Origin: Deltaproteobacteria bacterium UBA5756
GTDB taxonomy: Bacteria; Desulfobacterota; Syntrophorhabdia; Syntrophorhabdales; Syntrophorhabdaceae
Reading direction: 5' to 3'
NCBI GenBank assembly: GCA_002418985.1
Contig: DIFE01000022.1
Location: 1-39,458, forward strand
Length of the DNA: 39,458 nucleotides
The notes under the pieces are model-generated. The model ran no database searches. It was not told the DNA's origin and was given only the letters and a program-made list of their open reading frames with translations. Positions 39,342 to 39,458 of this stretch are shown here, one piece after another; within the stretch, counting starts at the first letter, position 1, and the number at the start of each line of letters is the position of its first letter. A program made the translations under genes and the position numbers.

Positions 39342-39458
39342 CACTGCTGTCCAGGATAATCCGTTTCCCAAAATGCGTTCCTTATAAAACAATAATTCAG
39401 GACAGGTAAATCCCGCACTTCAAAACCAGGTTACCTTATCCGGCAGTCATTGATTCTC
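39323..39458. other. Right edge of the window, possible start of another mobile element
   Basis: After the heptamer track, a CTGTCC-AGGAT block (39348-39358) and an ATTCAGGACAGG block (39391-39402) make a short inverted pair (CTGTCC with GGACAG). The sequence reads like a transposable-element end but is too short to classify. No gene is visible. Confidence 0.25.

Noticed and set aside
39348..39402. An insertion-sequence end at the right border
   Set aside because: The short inverted pair is suggestive but the element, if any, lies outside the window; cannot be supported.

Overview
The window looks like a piece of a bacterial chromosome of about 55-60% GC from an anaerobic or syntrophic deltaproteobacterium-like organism (Desulfobacterota; something like Syntrophorhabdus would fit, but that placement is inference from gene content). 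The reasons are a class I hybrid cluster protein with a dedicated ferredoxin under a Crp/Fnr-type site, a GPR1/FUN34/YaaH acetate transporter, DUF4416 and DUF169 proteins, and an xseB-ispA-dxs-tlyA-DUF4416-yicC-gmk-rpoZ operon. No rRNA, tRNA or CRISPR array was seen.

Layout. Positions 1-5126 are the distal part of a Mu-like contractile tail module: the end of a gp43/N-like gene, then gp44 hub, gp45 spike with an HSH metal-binding tip, gp46, gp47, gp48, a tail fibre and a fibre assembly protein. The genes are tightly packed, mostly with 4-bp or short overlaps. From 5127 to about 8550 the DNA becomes accessory. It holds a strongly AT-rich sugar O-methyltransferase-like gene, then an IS3-family (IS407-like) element. 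That element has a classic A AAA AAG frameshift site and a second, apparently inactivating frameshift. It sits just inside the remnant end of a related element.

From 8550 to 14222 there are small regulatory and membrane genes: a double zinc-ribbon protein, a DrrAB-type ABC exporter, two orphan single-domain response regulators, a YvlD-family membrane protein, a secreted PLD nuclease-like protein and a cupin. From 14316 to 17030 is the hcp/ferredoxin nitrosative-stress locus. From 17168 to 23121 is an eight-gene leftward housekeeping operon covering isoprenoid synthesis, RNA modification and processing, GMP kinase and the RNA polymerase omega subunit. It probably starts from a promoter only about 4 nt upstream of the xseB start codon.

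From 23232 to the end are mostly single genes or pairs: a PP2C phosphatase, a LysE exporter, an acetate transporter with a strong terminator, a J-like/HEAGH membrane protein, a lipoprotein, a PPC/DUF296 protein, phosphoglucomutase, a duplicated-domain periplasmic protein, an alpha/beta hydrolase lipoprotein, a DUF169 protein, a decayed TolC/RND efflux locus, an MBL hydrolase, a FapA-like protein, and an overlapping pair made of an NMT1/THI5-like binding protein and a Cache-HAMP-SpoIIE phosphatase.

The most unusual pattern is not a gene. At least six intergenic or gene-end sites carry degenerate tandem repeats with a strict 7-nt period but different heptamer sequences. One pair lies in inverted orientation between hcp and its ferredoxin gene. 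Two sites run into or supply the 3' ends of coding genes (PP2C and SpoIIE).
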